A DNA stretch of 45,944 nt, from contig CALVZD010000004.1 in assembly GCA_944372435.1 (NCBI GenBank), positions 1 to 45,944 of the forward strand, in the 5' to 3' direction. The translations under genes and the position numbers were made by a program. The DNA comes from an uncultured Clostridia bacterium (GTDB lineage Bacteria; Bacillota; Clostridia; Christensenellales; UBA1242). Shown piece after piece: positions 7,818-15,986 of this stretch (its first letter is position 1; each line of letters opens with the position of its first letter). The notes beneath the pieces were generated by a model, which was not told where the DNA came from, did not search any database, and saw only the letters and a program-made list of their open reading frames with translations.

Positions 7818-8753
7818 CTATGTTTTTTCAAACGCCCTCAGTTTTGCGGATCTTGACCTTTCATTTTTTTTCACCTCATCTTCACTTGGCAGAACTGGTT
7901 TTTTGAAAACGAGGCGCCCTTTCGCCTTGTGCCCGCAAATGCAAATCGGAGTTTTGGGCGGGCAGATACAATCAGTTGCGGCATCTTTAAACACATTTTT
8001 GACAATTCGATCTTCCAAACTGTGAAAAGTTATGATCACGGCTCTCCCTTTCGGCTGCAAAAGGTCGACAAAATCTTCCACCGAGTTTTTAAGGATCTCA
8101 AGCTCTCCATTCACTTCGATCCTGATCGCCTGAAAAGTTTTTTTGCTGACTCCGCCTTTGCCATATATGACTTTTTTCGGAAACGCGGACTCGACGATCT
8201 CTTTCAGCTCGCTTGTGGTTTTGATTGGCGCTTTTTCACGCTCGCGCACGATTGCGCGCACAATTTTTGCGGCGTTTTGCTCTTCGCCATATTCCCAAAG
8301 GATTTTTTTCAGATTTTCAGGAGAATATTCGTTGACAACTTGAAAGGCGGTCAGCTTTTGCTGGGTGTTCATCCTCATATCAAGCGGCCCATCGTGCAAA
8401 AAAGAAAACCCTCTTTCTGCGGTGTCGAGCTGATAGCTGCTGACGCCGAGATCTGCCAGCACTCCGTCAATTTTAAAGATCCCAAGCTTTGCAAGCTCGC
8501 TTTTTATGTCACAAAAATTTGCGTGCACAAAGCTGATGTTTGAAAAGTTTTTGAGCCGCTCTTTGCAGGCAGCGATGGCGTCAGAGTCTTGATCCAGACA
8601 CACCAGCCTGCCTTTGGGCGAAAGGCTGCTCGCGATTTTTTCGCTATGCCCTCCGCCTCCGCAAGTTGCGTCCACATACACGCCGTCTGGCTTTATGTCA
8701 AGCGCCTCGATCGCCTCATTGAGCAAAACAGGAATATGTAAAAACTTAGGCAT
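7818..8753 (-). CDS. rsmH: 16S rRNA (cytosine1402-N4)-methyltransferase RsmH
   Basis: RsmH (MraW) uses S-adenosylmethionine to methylate N4 of C1402 in the decoding centre of 16S rRNA. The 311-residue length is normal. Visible hallmarks are the SAM-binding motif VDATCGGGGHS (about residues 27-37), LADLGVSS, the RGFSF...DMRM segment and the C-terminal FHSLEDRIVK block. I start at the ATG nine bases after AGGAG rather than at the in-frame TTG that abuts the ribosome site. The start overlaps the end of the upstream cvpA-like gene by eight bases, so the two are cotranscribed. In most Firmicutes rsmH follows mraZ; no mraZ is present here. Confidence 0.97.
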   Translation of the reverse strand: MPKFLHIPVLLNEAIEALDIKPDGVYVDATCGGGGHSEKIASSLSPKGRLVCLDQDSDAIAACKERLKNFSNISFVHANFCDIKSELAKLGIFKIDGVLADLGVSSYQLDTAERGFSFLHDGPLDMRMNTQQKLTAFQVVNEYSPENLKKILWEYGEEQNAAKIVRAIVREREKAPIKTTSELKEIVESAFPKKVIYGKGGVSKKTFQAIRIEVNGELEILKNSVEDFVDLLQPKGRAVIITFHSLEDRIVKNVFKDAATDCICPPKTPICICGHKAKGRLVFKKPVLPSEDEVKKNERSRSAKLRAFEKT

Positions 8754-11571
8754 TTGCGCCAACTCCTAGCAGTTTTTTAAGCTGATCCAACATGGTAGGG
8801 TCGAGCGTTCCTTCAAGGTCGGCAAGCTTTTCTTTTGCAACAGCCTTGTCTTCTTCCTCCAGCTTGACGGTTATGTCATACTTGTCAGTGATGTCGAGGA
8901 TCTGCTGAGCAAGCTCCTGCGTTTCTTCCGCTTGTATTGCATCAACCACAGCGGTGATTTTTTCTTCTGTTGTCGTCTGCGTGGAGTCGGTTATCACCAA
9001 ATCCTTAAACGCATTTGCAAACGCGTTTGCGGTGTCGCTGGCAAGCTCGATGAGCGTGAACACTTCGGTGAAATCAACCTCATATATATGCTTGACGTTG
9101 AACACGTTTGTGAACGAAACCTCAAACTCGCTCTCCGCTTGCTTAATGAGCGCGTCAAACACAGAGTGGAACACCCCGATCTCGGTTTTTGTTTTTTCGC
9201 TGAGCTCTACGCGGTAGGCGTTGAGTTTGACCTCTTCCAAAAGCACGCCGAGCAGCGACTGATCCATATTTTCAAGCGTGGTGAGGTCGCCCTGCTTCAA
9301 GATTGCGATGAGAGCTTTGACGATGTTTGAGATCTCCTGCGATTGATCCTCTGGGCTCGCTGGATCGTAAGTTGCGTTGTTCAAATCGAGCGATACAGAT
9401 ATGCTTGGGTCGATGACATCGCGCAGGTTGTCTAGCACGCTGGTCGAGATTTCGTCGCGCAGAGGTTTGAGCGATTTTGCCTGCATGATCGGTGGAACGA
9501 CAAGGTCGACGGTTTCATCATCGAGCTGCTTGATGACCTCGTTGATGTCGCCGCCGCTCAGCAGATAGTCGAGCATGGTTTGAGTTTCGTCAAAGTTGCG
9601 TGTGTTGAGCTCGTAAATCACTTGACTGATAAGAGGAAGCTCTGCCTCCCAGTCGGCATAGCAAGCGTCGAAGTTTGTGTCGTATCCTTCCTTTTCCAAA
9701 AGCGACAGATCAACTATGCCGGTTGAGGCGCTTTGGCTGATCACCTCGCTGAACACAAGATCGTGAAGCGCCGTGATTTTGTAAAGCGGCAATATGATGT
9801 CTGAAAGTGTGGTTGAATAAACGCGCGTGTCGCCCTCGACCGTGAGGGTTATTGAACTAGCGAGCGTTTTGACAACCTCGTTCATGTCGAGGCCGTTTTG
9901 TATGCTTGAATAAACTCCGGTGCCTATCACCGTTCGAACAGGAGCCGAGACATATTCGAAGAACTGCTCATAGTTTGAAATGTTTTCGCCTTTGACGTCC
10001 AGAATGTTTCCGTTTTCAATGCCCACCATTTCCAGCACCTGAGGCAACAATTTTTCGCCATTGGTGGTTTTTGTAATTTCCAAATTGTCGACGATATCCA
10101 AAAGCTGGCCTGCCTTTTCAAAAATCGGCTCGACGCTCGTTTCGCTGACAGACAAGATGCTGGCAAGGTCGCCTGCCACGTCCGTTATGCTGCTGTTTTG
10201 CGCTCTGAGCAGGTTTGAAAGCTCGCCAAAATTTGTCAAAGCGCTGGCAAGCTGGTCGCCAAACGCGCTCCAATTGGATATCGATGTGTTAAGATCCGCC
10301 GCGATTTCCTCAACATCGGCGTTGTTTACGTTTTGCACCAAAATGTCGATAGCCGGCTCAAAGCCGTCCTGCAAAATGTTGAGCGCGGTCAAATCTTCCA
10401 GCGCTTTTGTTGCAACGAGCGTTTGGTTGTTCGCAAAATTTGCAACCGTCAATTCAAGGTCATCGGATGAGGTGATCTCGTCGATAAGCCCAGTTTGCGC
10501 AACGCTTGAAAAGATCGAATATATCTTGTCGATGTCGTTTTTGAAATACTCTGCGCGATTGTCGCTTGCGTTCATGCCTGTGCGCACCTCTGACAGCAGC
10601 GCGCTGTAATCTGCAATCTCAGGGATAACCGTTTGCAAAGTTTCAAAGTTATCCACAAAATCGGCGACAACATTCAGCACCACAACGTTGTATAGCGTGC
10701 CCTCGGTGGCCTTGCTGTAAATTTCGTCGATCGCCTCCCAATCCAGGTCGGCAAAATTGGTCGTGTCAGAGCTAGCCACGCTCATCACACTGTCGTATAT
10801 GCTGAGATAGTTTGAAAGGTCTTGGCGCAGATACACGTCCTGACCTTCTATCTGAAATTTTGAGATGTCGTCAAAAATGAAATCGTCAAGACCCACCGCG
10901 CCGTTCAAAACCCCAAAAAAACTGGAGTTGACGCCAGACAAAACCTCGGTGACAACTTCCGGAACCGCCTCTTGCGTCGGTTCGTCTTGCGGGGCGCTGC
11001 TTTCTGCCGTTGCCGCGGACACGGTTGTGAGCGCGCTGTCGGCAAGTTTGACAAGGCTTGTCAGTGGCATGCAGATGACCAGCGAAAGGATAAACATTTT
11101 CAGTGTGCCGATCGCTGCCCCAACCCAGCGGTTGCGTTTTAAGCCGAGCTGCTTTTCTTTCTTTTTGCTTTTAAATGCGATTGCTGAGATGATTTTGTAG
11201 ATGATATAGACAACGAGCCTCATAACAAGGTTGAGAAGCAAGAATATGATTGCACAAAACAAAACTTGTGGAAGCGCCTCTAAAAATCCGGCAAGGTTCG
11301 GCGAGGTGTCAATAAGTGCGCCGATCGTCTCGTCCTGCGCGATCAAGTCGATAAAATATTGTTTGAGCGTTTGCCCATTGCCAACCGAAATTTCGAGAAC
11401 AGCATTTGTGATAACAGGTGTGAGAAGCCCTGCTCCAACAACGCCCAAAATCGTCAAAACAAGCTCGAGTGACGATCGTTTTACGCCGCGGCAAAACCCC
11501 TGAAGAAATCCCACCAACAAAAGAACAATGAATAACACATCTAAAACAATGATAATAGTAGCAGCTGACAT
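8746..11571 (-). CDS. Giant CvpA-family membrane protein with ~770-residue outer domain
   Basis: Residues 1-175 look like a CvpA (colicin V production) family module: four membrane segments (about 5-26, 36-56, 100-128, 150-172) and a GFCRGVKRS motif after the first. Positive charges in the loops at 28-34 and 132-148 place those loops in the cytoplasm, so the C-terminus from about 173 to 941 should be outside. That part starts with a Ser/Ala/Pro/Glu linker and is then mostly helical and acidic, with no domain I recognise. CvpA proteins are normally 160-240 residues, so this is an unusual fusion. It is translated from GGAGG five bases from the ATG and overlaps rsmH. CvpA is linked to envelope homeostasis in other bacteria; the role here is unknown. 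Confidence 0.75.
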   Translation of the reverse strand: MSAATIIIVLDVLFIVLLLVGFLQGFCRGVKRSSLELVLTILGVVGAGLLTPVITNAVLEISVGNGQTLKQYFIDLIAQDETIGALIDTSPNLAGFLEALPQVLFCAIIFLLLNLVMRLVVYIIYKIISAIAFKSKKKEKQLGLKRNRWVGAAIGTLKMFILSLVICMPLTSLVKLADSALTTVSAATAESSAPQDEPTQEAVPEVVTEVLSGVNSSFFGVLNGAVGLDDFIFDDISKFQIEGQDVYLRQDLSNYLSIYDSVMSVASSDTTNFADLDWEAIDEIYSKATEGTLYNVVVLNVVADFVDNFETLQTVIPEIADYSALLSEVRTGMNASDNRAEYFKNDIDKIYSIFSSVAQTGLIDEITSSDDLELTVANFANNQTLVATKALEDLTALNILQDGFEPAIDILVQNVNNADVEEIAADLNTSISNWSAFGDQLASALTNFGELSNLLRAQNSSITDVAGDLASILSVSETSVEPIFEKAGQLLDIVDNLEITKTTNGEKLLPQVLEMVGIENGNILDVKGENISNYEQFFEYVSAPVRTVIGTGVYSSIQNGLDMNEVVKTLASSITLTVEGDTRVYSTTLSDIILPLYKITALHDLVFSEVISQSASTGIVDLSLLEKEGYDTNFDACYADWEAELPLISQVIYELNTRNFDETQTMLDYLLSGGDINEVIKQLDDETVDLVVPPIMQAKSLKPLRDEISTSVLDNLRDVIDPSISVSLDLNNATYDPASPEDQSQEISNIVKALIAILKQGDLTTLENMDQSLLGVLLEEVKLNAYRVELSEKTKTEIGVFHSVFDALIKQAESEFEVSFTNVFNVKHIYEVDFTEVFTLIELASDTANAFANAFKDLVITDSTQTTTEEKITAVVDAIQAEETQELAQQILDITDKYDITVKLEEEDKAVAKEKLADLEGTLDPTMLDQLKKLLGVGANA

Positions 11572-11589
11572 ATATTCCTCCGTTATTTA

Positions 11590-11618
11590 ATTTTAAACTA
11601 TTTTCATTTTTTTAACAA
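11590..11618 (-). promoter_or_regulatory. Promoter for the cvpA-like/rsmH operon
   Basis: Minus strand: TTGTTA, 17 bases, TAAAAT, with a leader of roughly 12 bases containing GGAGG before the ATG. Confidence 0.65.
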
Positions 11619-11724
11619 GTGTTTTGTTTTTCATTTTTTATTTAAACAAAGTTTCGACAATCTTTTTTAATTTTTTTGTTTGTTTTTTAAAGGCAAAAAA
11701 TTTTGTATTTTTTTAATAATTAAC

Positions 11725-11765
11725 AAAAAAAATCGCAAATTTTGCGTTTTTTTGCGATTTTTTAT
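11725..11765 (-). terminator. Rho-independent terminator after the DUF2188 gene
   Basis: AATCGCAAA/TTTGCGATT stem with a loop of about 11 bases and a run of eight T on the minus strand. It overlaps the stop codon and separates the small gene from the cvpA-like/rsmH promoter. Confidence 0.8.
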
Positions 11766-11974
11766 CGTTTTTTCTGAAATTTTCCGTCTTTTTTGTGAAC
11801 AACAAAGCCGATATCTTGATTCTGGCTTAGAGCTTTCACCCTTTCGATAGCCTCTTCTTTCGTCATTTTGCTGTCGATTATGCGTTGCGCGCCATCCCTT
11901 TTTATCAGCCATCGCTTGTTTTCTGAGTCATACACGACTCTGTATATTCCTCTTTTCGTCTTTTCTTCTGCCAT
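11762..11974 (-). CDS. Small DUF2188-type protein
   Basis: A 70-residue soluble protein. Its pattern, YRVVYDSENKRWLIKRDGAQR followed by MTKEEAIERVKALSQNQ and ending FVVHKKDGKF, matches the DUF2188 family: a short basic alpha/beta fold of unknown function common in Firmicutes. I chose the ATG that follows GGAGGG at four bases, not the longer reading that begins nine codons earlier. It is a single-gene transcript with a near-perfect promoter, a leader of about 120 nt that can fold, and its own terminator. No function can be proposed from sequence. Confidence 0.75.
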   Translation of the reverse strand: MAEEKTKRGIYRVVYDSENKRWLIKRDGAQRIIDSKMTKEEAIERVKALSQNQDIGFVVHKKDGKFQKKR

Positions 11975-12096
11975 ATCTCCCTCCGTGTGTCTTGTCTGCA
12001 AGCTCCGTTAGTGTTTGCCACAAAACCGATGGTTTTCAAATTGTGATGATGTTTTAAAACGGATTTGAAAGCCTCACGCGCAAAGCACCATCACTT
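11975..12096 (-). promoter_or_regulatory. Structured 5' leader of the DUF2188 gene
   Basis: The predicted transcript starts near 12096. A 9-bp pairing with one G-U joins GTGATGGTG (12086-12094) to CATCATCAC (12043-12051), closing a 34-nt loop. A second hairpin, AAAACC/GGTTTT, follows near 12023-12037. The length and pairing suggest a regulatory leader, but it matches no riboswitch class I know. Confidence 0.35.
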
Positions 12097-12102
12097 AGCT
12101 TT

Positions 12103-12131
12103 ATTTTACAACACTAATAAGCATATGTCAA
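12103..12131 (-). promoter_or_regulatory. Strong sigma-A-type promoter for the DUF2188 gene
   Basis: Minus strand: perfect TTGACA, 17 bases, TAAAAT. Confidence 0.8.
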
Positions 12132-12212
12132 CAACAAACCTAATTTTTATCAAATTAAATTAAAAAAACAATCATTTTTCCTCTTTTTTAACAAATTGTT
12201 CGATTTTTAAGC

Positions 12213-12464
12213 TCAATTTATGTTTCTAAGCTCCGCAATGGTTTGCATCATAGGCGATTTGTGATGCTCGTCGAGCGCGGCATCGTCTTCCCACTTATCT
12301 ATCAACAGCACTGTCTCAGGATCCTCCACCGAAAAAAAGTAGTTGTATCCCCTGTTTCCTTTTTCGTTTCTGATTTTTTCCACAGTTCCACTTGCAAGCA
12401 TCTCTTCGGCGAATTTTTTTGCAGCTCCGTTTTTCCCTGTGTAGTATATGTTAACTGTCAGCAT
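12213..12464 (-). CDS. Antibiotic-biosynthesis monooxygenase (ABM)-like domain protein
   Basis: An 83-residue single-domain protein. The N-terminal strand MLTVNIYYTGK, the helix KKFAEEMLASGTVEKIR, the NYFFSVEDPETVLLIDKWEDDAALDEHHKSP block and the final MQTIAELR match the small dimeric alpha/beta-barrel fold of the ABM/YgiN quinol monooxygenase group. W-E-D-x-x-A-L-x-x-H is the most diagnostic stretch. Family members oxidise quinols or bind haem-like ligands; the substrate cannot be told here. It has a promoter and a ribosome site (GAGAAG), and appears to be a single-gene unit. No clear terminator follows. Confidence 0.78.
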   Translation of the reverse strand: MLTVNIYYTGKNGAAKKFAEEMLASGTVEKIRNEKGNRGYNYFFSVEDPETVLLIDKWEDDAALDEHHKSPMMQTIAELRNIN

Positions 12465-12590
12465 ATCTTCTCTTTTTTATTTCGTTTTTGCTGATACAAA
12501 TCGAGAAATGTTTTTTTCTCTTTTGTTTCTTTCGTGAAAAAATCATATTTTTTTATTAATTTTTATATATTTTTTGCTATTATATTGTTT

Positions 12591-12619
12591 ATTTTACTCT
12601 TTAATTTTTTTAATGTCAA
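12591..12619 (-). promoter_or_regulatory. Strong sigma-A-type promoter for the ABM-like gene
   Basis: Minus strand: perfect TTGACA, 17 bases, TAAAAT. The transcript would have an A/T-rich leader of about 120 bases with no obvious fold. Confidence 0.75.
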
Positions 12620-12630
12620 ATATTTTGCCG

Positions 12631-13188
12631 TTAAACAAATGTTATTTTCATGTCATAAATAACTTTACTTTGATTATATTCATGCTGAAACAAGCTGCGT
12701 TGAAAAGTTGCCAGATCTACCGCTCCCCACACAAAACCCCAAACTATTATATCTATGACTTCTGTGACGACAAACGGCGCGCCAAAATAATCGGCCGAAA
12801 ACAAAGTTGTAACAAAAATGACTGAAAATGCCACCATAATCCAAAACAGGCGCAAATTGTTTTTTAATTTTCTCTGCATCTGAATTAATGAATTAAAATA
12901 GTAGTGTTTTATCGCGCTTGCCACATCAAACTTTTCATCATCACTCCAGCTGTCGCACTTTATGTTAAACTGCAAGCTTTCTTTCGGCGACAGAGACTTT
13001 CCAAGATTATCCAGCAAGTTTGCAAATTCCATATTTATGGAAAGCTTTTCATCCACTGCAAACGGCGCTATCACTTCTGATTTGTCGTCAATTTTCACCT
13101 CTACAACAGGATTTCCATTGCTATCACGACGAAATTCTTTTTTTAAATAATTTTTTCTTTTTTTAAAAAATGATAAAAAATTAAACAT
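12631..13188 (-). CDS. Hypothetical two-segment membrane protein
   Basis: A 185-residue protein I do not recognise. Residues 1-110 are soluble and charged, starting MFNFLSFFKKRKNYLKKEF. Two membrane segments follow (about 112-132 and 138-160), joined by a short outer loop, then a polar tail of about 25 residues, so both ends are probably cytoplasmic. The start is supported by TTGGAG five bases before the ATG and by a promoter upstream. It is divergent from the small membrane-protein gene on the other strand. Its very A/T-rich codon use resembles the neighbouring accessory genes. Confidence 0.65.
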   Translation of the reverse strand: MFNFLSFFKKRKNYLKKEFRRDSNGNPVVEVKIDDKSEVIAPFAVDEKLSINMEFANLLDNLGKSLSPKESLQFNIKCDSWSDDEKFDVASAIKHYYFNSLIQMQRKLKNNLRLFWIMVAFSVIFVTTLFSADYFGAPFVVTEVIDIIVWGFVWGAVDLATFQRSLFQHEYNQSKVIYDMKITFV

Positions 13189-13210
13189 TTTTCTCCAATG
13201 TTTTTAAATT

Positions 13211-13239
13211 ATTTTAATCTTTTTTAATTTTATTGCCAA
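13211..13239 (-). promoter_or_regulatory. Promoter for the 185-residue membrane protein
   Basis: Minus strand: TTGGCA, 17 bases, TAAAAT, about 22 bases before the ATG. Confidence 0.65.
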
Positions 13240-13314
13240 ATATTCTGATTTTTATCAAATTTTTTGTAATATATCAAATTGCATTTACATACAAATCATA
13301 ATAGGAGGTTAGTT

Positions 13315-13539
13315 ATGATTTCTGTTTTTGATAAGCTTCCAAAATGGGCGAAGATATTTTTAGCGTTGCCATTTTTGGATATATTGTGGGTGGTATACCG
13401 CCTTTTTAGAAGTATAGAAAAAAGCAATGTCTTAGGTATTGTGCTTGCGGTTTTATTGCTTGTCTTAGGTATTCCATTTTTATGGCTTGTCGATATCATC
13501 ACTTTGATAATTCAAGACAAAGTTTATTGGATTGATTAA
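13315..13539 (+). CDS. Small two-segment membrane protein
   Basis: A 74-residue protein, the only plus-strand gene left of the origin. The start is fixed by AGGAGG six bases before the ATG. It has two hydrophobic segments (about residues 13-28 and 39-68) joined by VYRLFRSIEKSN, and a short polar end. I have no family name for it; comparable small proteins with PKWAKI-type starts occur in Clostridia as far as I recall. It has its own strong terminator, so it is a one-gene unit. No clear promoter could be assigned. Confidence 0.75.
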   Translation: MISVFDKLPKWAKIFLALPFLDILWVVYRLFRSIEKSNVLGIVLAVLLLVLGIPFLWLVDIITLIIQDKVYWID

Positions 13540-13550
13540 GATTTCCGTCT

Positions 13551-13587
13551 AAAAAAGGATAGCATTCTTTTTGCTATCCTTTTTTTT
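13551..13587. terminator. Bidirectional rho-independent terminator
   Basis: AAAAGGATAGCA/TGCTATCCTTTT stem with a loop of about five bases, an A-run on the left and eight T on the right. It lies between convergent genes and can serve both. Confidence 0.92.
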
Positions 13588-13594
13588 GATAATT

Positions 13595-14311
13595 TTAATT
13601 AGGTTTTATTTTCTTTCTTAAATAATTCTGAATGTTTTTTTGTGGAACCTGAATTTTTTTTGACAAATTTAATTCTGATATTTTTAACTCAAAAATCGGC
13701 ACTTTTTCTTCTGTTTTTTCCTTGTTCTCAATTATTTTTATTTCACAATTTACAACGTCGCTTTTAAAAACATTTTTCGTGTCAATAACATATGCTTTAT
13801 TGTTCTCAAAGAAAAAACATTTTTCATCGTGCACAAAAAAATCTTGAGAGCCAAAATATTTTTGCATTTCAAAATCTAGTTTGGATTTTTTAAAATCGAA
13901 AACCTCAAAAAGTTTGTTGTCTTCTTCTGAGATTTTTAATTCATCTTTAAACTCAAACAATTCGCAGCCTGCCGCTAGCTCGCTAAGAGCTTTTTCGAAC
14001 TCATCTTTGTTTGTTAGCGCAAGCGCGTTTTTGATTAAATCAGTATTTTTTTTGATTTTTTTGAGAGTTTTGATGTTTTTTTCTAAATTATCAAGCGTGA
14101 GCTTTTCAGATTCGATTTTGCTTTGATATATTTTTTCATCAAAATTTATTTCGTTTTTCTTTGAGATCGCTGCAAGTTTTTTTAGTTTTTTGTTATATTT
14201 GTCAACGACAAACTCTGTTAGCCTTGTTGGCATTTTGATTTTTTTGCTGAAAACGAAATAAATTATCAGGCAAACGATCATTAAGACAAAAATTATTATT
14301 GAATAATACAT
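13595..14311 (-). CDS. Hypothetical membrane-anchored coiled-coil protein
   Basis: A 238-residue protein with an N-terminal membrane anchor (about residues 3-22). A Lys/Glu-rich, heptad-like region (about 38-118, including SKIESEKLTLDNLEKNIKTLKKIKKN) should form a coiled coil. The C-terminal part has alternating charged and hydrophobic strands and ends in a basic tail. I recognise no domain. AGGAG lies four bases before the ATG. It follows the rubrerythrin terminator by a few bases, so it may depend on read-through or a promoter I cannot see. Confidence 0.65.
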   Translation of the reverse strand: MYYSIIIFVLMIVCLIIYFVFSKKIKMPTRLTEFVVDKYNKKLKKLAAISKKNEINFDEKIYQSKIESEKLTLDNLEKNIKTLKKIKKNTDLIKNALALTNKDEFEKALSELAAGCELFEFKDELKISEEDNKLFEVFDFKKSKLDFEMQKYFGSQDFFVHDEKCFFFENNKAYVIDTKNVFKSDVVNCEIKIIENKEKTEEKVPIFELKISELNLSKKIQVPQKNIQNYLRKKIKPN

Positions 14312-14325
14312 ATTGCTCCTATAAA

Positions 14326-14354
14326 AAATATTCCCTTTTGGTTAAAAAAGGGAA
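14326..14354 (-). terminator. Rho-independent terminator after the rubrerythrin gene
   Basis: TTCCCTTTT/AAAAGGGAA stem, 6-base loop, then TATTTTTTATA on the minus strand. Confidence 0.8.
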
Positions 14355-14378
14355 GTTTTTGTTTTTTTTTGCTTAATT

Positions 14379-14918
14379 TTAAAATTCTTCGTTAAAAATT
14401 TCAAAATATGCTTGTGGATGATTGCACACTGGGCACATCTTTGGAGCTTCATCTCCAACATAGATATGTCCGCAGTTGCGGCAGATCCAAACCTTTTTGT
14501 CCGTCTTTTTGAAGACTTTTTTCTCTTTTACGAGATCAGCAAGCTTTCTGTATCTCTCTTCGTGGCGTTTTTCTATTGCGCCAACGCCTGCAAATTTGGC
14601 AGCGATTTCCAAAAAGCCCTCTTCTTTTGCTTCTTTTGCCATTCTTTCATACATCTCTGTCCACTCTCCGTGCTCGCCAGCAGCTGCATCAAGCAAGTTT
14701 TCTAATGTTGAAGGAACATCTCCACCGTGCAGATATTTGAACCAGAGCTTTGCGTGCTCTTTTTCGTTGCCTGAGGTCTCTTGAAAAATCTCGGCGATTT
14801 GCTCATAGCCTTCTTTCTTTGCTTTTGAAGCATAGTAAAGATATTTGTTGGTTGCTTGGCTTTCACCAGCAAAAGCTTCTCTTAAATTTTTTTCTGTTTT
14901 TGAACCTTCTAGTTTCAT
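14379..14918 (-). CDS. Rubrerythrin (ferritin-like di-iron plus rubredoxin domain)
   Basis: Rubrerythrin reduces hydrogen peroxide in the cytoplasm of anaerobes, taking electrons from NADH via rubredoxin-type carriers. The 179-residue protein has a four-helix di-iron domain (about 1-135; likely ligands Glu19, Glu52, His55, Glu116 and His119 in the AGESQA, ExxH and ExxH motifs) and a C-terminal rubredoxin-like iron site (C146-R-N-C149 and C162-P-V-C165). I start at MKLEGSK because AGGAGG lies five bases upstream; an in-frame earlier start overlaps that site. A near-perfect promoter precedes it and a terminator follows, so it is a single-gene transcript. Its presence suggests an oxygen-sensitive lifestyle. 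Confidence 0.96.
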   Translation of the reverse strand: MKLEGSKTEKNLREAFAGESQATNKYLYYASKAKKEGYEQIAEIFQETSGNEKEHAKLWFKYLHGGDVPSTLENLLDAAAGEHGEWTEMYERMAKEAKEEGFLEIAAKFAGVGAIEKRHEERYRKLADLVKEKKVFKKTDKKVWICRNCGHIYVGDEAPKMCPVCNHPQAYFEIFNEEF

Positions 14919-14941
14919 ATTTTCCTCCTTTAACACTATAT

Positions 14942-14970
14942 ATTCTACACATTTTTTAATTCCTTGTCAA
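14942..14970 (-). promoter_or_regulatory. Strong promoter for rubrerythrin
   Basis: Minus strand: perfect TTGACA, 17 bases, TAGAAT. I see no clear PerR-type operator around it. Confidence 0.82.
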
Positions 14971-15891
14971 ATGTTTTAGCATAATATTTTTTGGCTTTTC
15001 TAAAAGATGTTAGTTATATTTTCATAACCTAGTTAATCTGTTTTATATTATTGATTTTAATTGTTTGTCATGTTCATGCCCTGTTTTTTAAGGTTTTAGT
15101 TTTTTGATTCGGCATAATATACAAGTTTTATATTTTATTGAGCTTTGACGATATACTTCCTTCCATACAGAACTTTTATTTTATGTAAGACATATATATC
15201 GCAGCTGATCGTTTGTTTTATGAACTTGCCGCTTTTCAATTGCTTGTTTTTTTTAACATTCGGGTTCGTGCTCTACTATCAATAAGCTTTACACATGGAT
15301 TGTTTATATAATGAAAAGCCTGCTGTAATCGCAAATAGTGGGTGGAGCAAAATTGGTTTTTATAAATTTGCTTTTGATTTTAAATTTGAATATTTTTTTA
15401 TTCTTTGAAAGAATATCTTATAACTTAGGTCGAACCAAATGTGATGTGTTGTGCGCACCTGTATTAATACAAACTATAATGTCATTTTTAAAATTACCAA
15501 TATGCCTTTTGTTTTTATTTTTTAAATTATTTTCGCAAGTATTACTTTTATATTGTTTTGCAACACCTCTATATTGTCTTACATAAAAACAATCTAAAAA
15601 ACTTCAATAACTAATTTATTTTTTTATTAAACATTTTTTTCTTATGTTTTGCCCATGATATTTTTGTTATATTCCAATTTTTAGTTGAGTTTGTCAAATG
15701 TTATTATCAGCAAAATATTATTTTTGCTTGCCTTTAAGCTAGCTTTGCCAAATATTTATTAACAATAAAACTTTAATTTTTGTAATACCATTTTTGAAAC
15801 TGAGTTTTTATACTTTTTATTCAAAAAAAATACAAGCGCACTTGACTTTTTAGCTAAAATCAACGTTTTTTGCTTGCCCAGTGTTTCACGT
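14971..15891. other. Gene-free A/T-rich stretch between rubrerythrin and parS
   Basis: About 0.9 kb with no convincing gene. The longest open frame (15338-15586, plus strand) has no ribosome site and encodes only a hydrophobic, low-complexity peptide. A pair of 14-bp inverted repeats brackets part of it. The rest is poly-T/poly-A rich and shows no tRNA, known RNA or terminator that I can support. Confidence 0.6.
15179..15588. repeat. 14-bp perfect inverted repeats bracketing ~0.4 kb
   Basis: TTTTATGTAAGACA at 15179-15192 and its exact complement at 15575-15588. The bracketed 382 bases hold no transposase. It may be a remnant or miniature transposable element; no target duplication is evident. 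Confidence 0.4.
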
Positions 15892-15907
15892 GAAACATAA
15901 ACTTACT
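15892..15907. other. parS centromere site 1
   Basis: TGTTTCACGTGAAACA, a perfect 16-bp palindrome identical to the Bacillus parS consensus bound by ParB/Spo0J. It lies about 95 bases beyond the parB stop. Confidence 0.93.
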
Positions 15908-15956
15908 TTAAAATTTATAGTTGCTCCAAAACATTATACTTATAGAAAGCAATATA

Positions 15957-15986
15957 AAAAAGGATGTTTCACGTGAAACATCCTTT
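15957..15986 (-). terminator. parB terminator built around parS
   Basis: The palindrome around the second parS site extends outward to AAAGGA...TCCTTT, a 14-bp arm on each side, and is followed on the minus strand by TTTTTTATA. This has the shape of an intrinsic terminator 17 bases after the parB stop. As the arms have no spare bases for a loop, the central CACGTG would open to form it. Confidence 0.7.
15965..15980. other. parS centromere site 2 (within the parB terminator)
   Basis: A second perfect TGTTTCACGTGAAACA, 73 bases from the first. It lies at the heart of the longer palindrome that ends the parAB transcript. Confidence 0.93.

Noticed and set aside
10649..10657. A perfect DnaA box (TTATCCACA) far from the origin
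   Set aside because: A single copy inside the cvpA-like coding region, with no cluster, trio or A/T-rich flank; chance is enough.
11667..11912. A second minus-strand frame overlapping the DUF2188 gene
   Set aside because: It uses another frame of the same DNA, runs through the terminator and encodes a low-complexity Lys/Asn/Phe tail.
15338..15586. An 82-codon plus-strand open frame in the gene-free stretch
   Set aside because: No ribosome site, no promoter at a useful distance, and only a hydrophobic low-complexity product of the kind T-rich DNA gives by chance.
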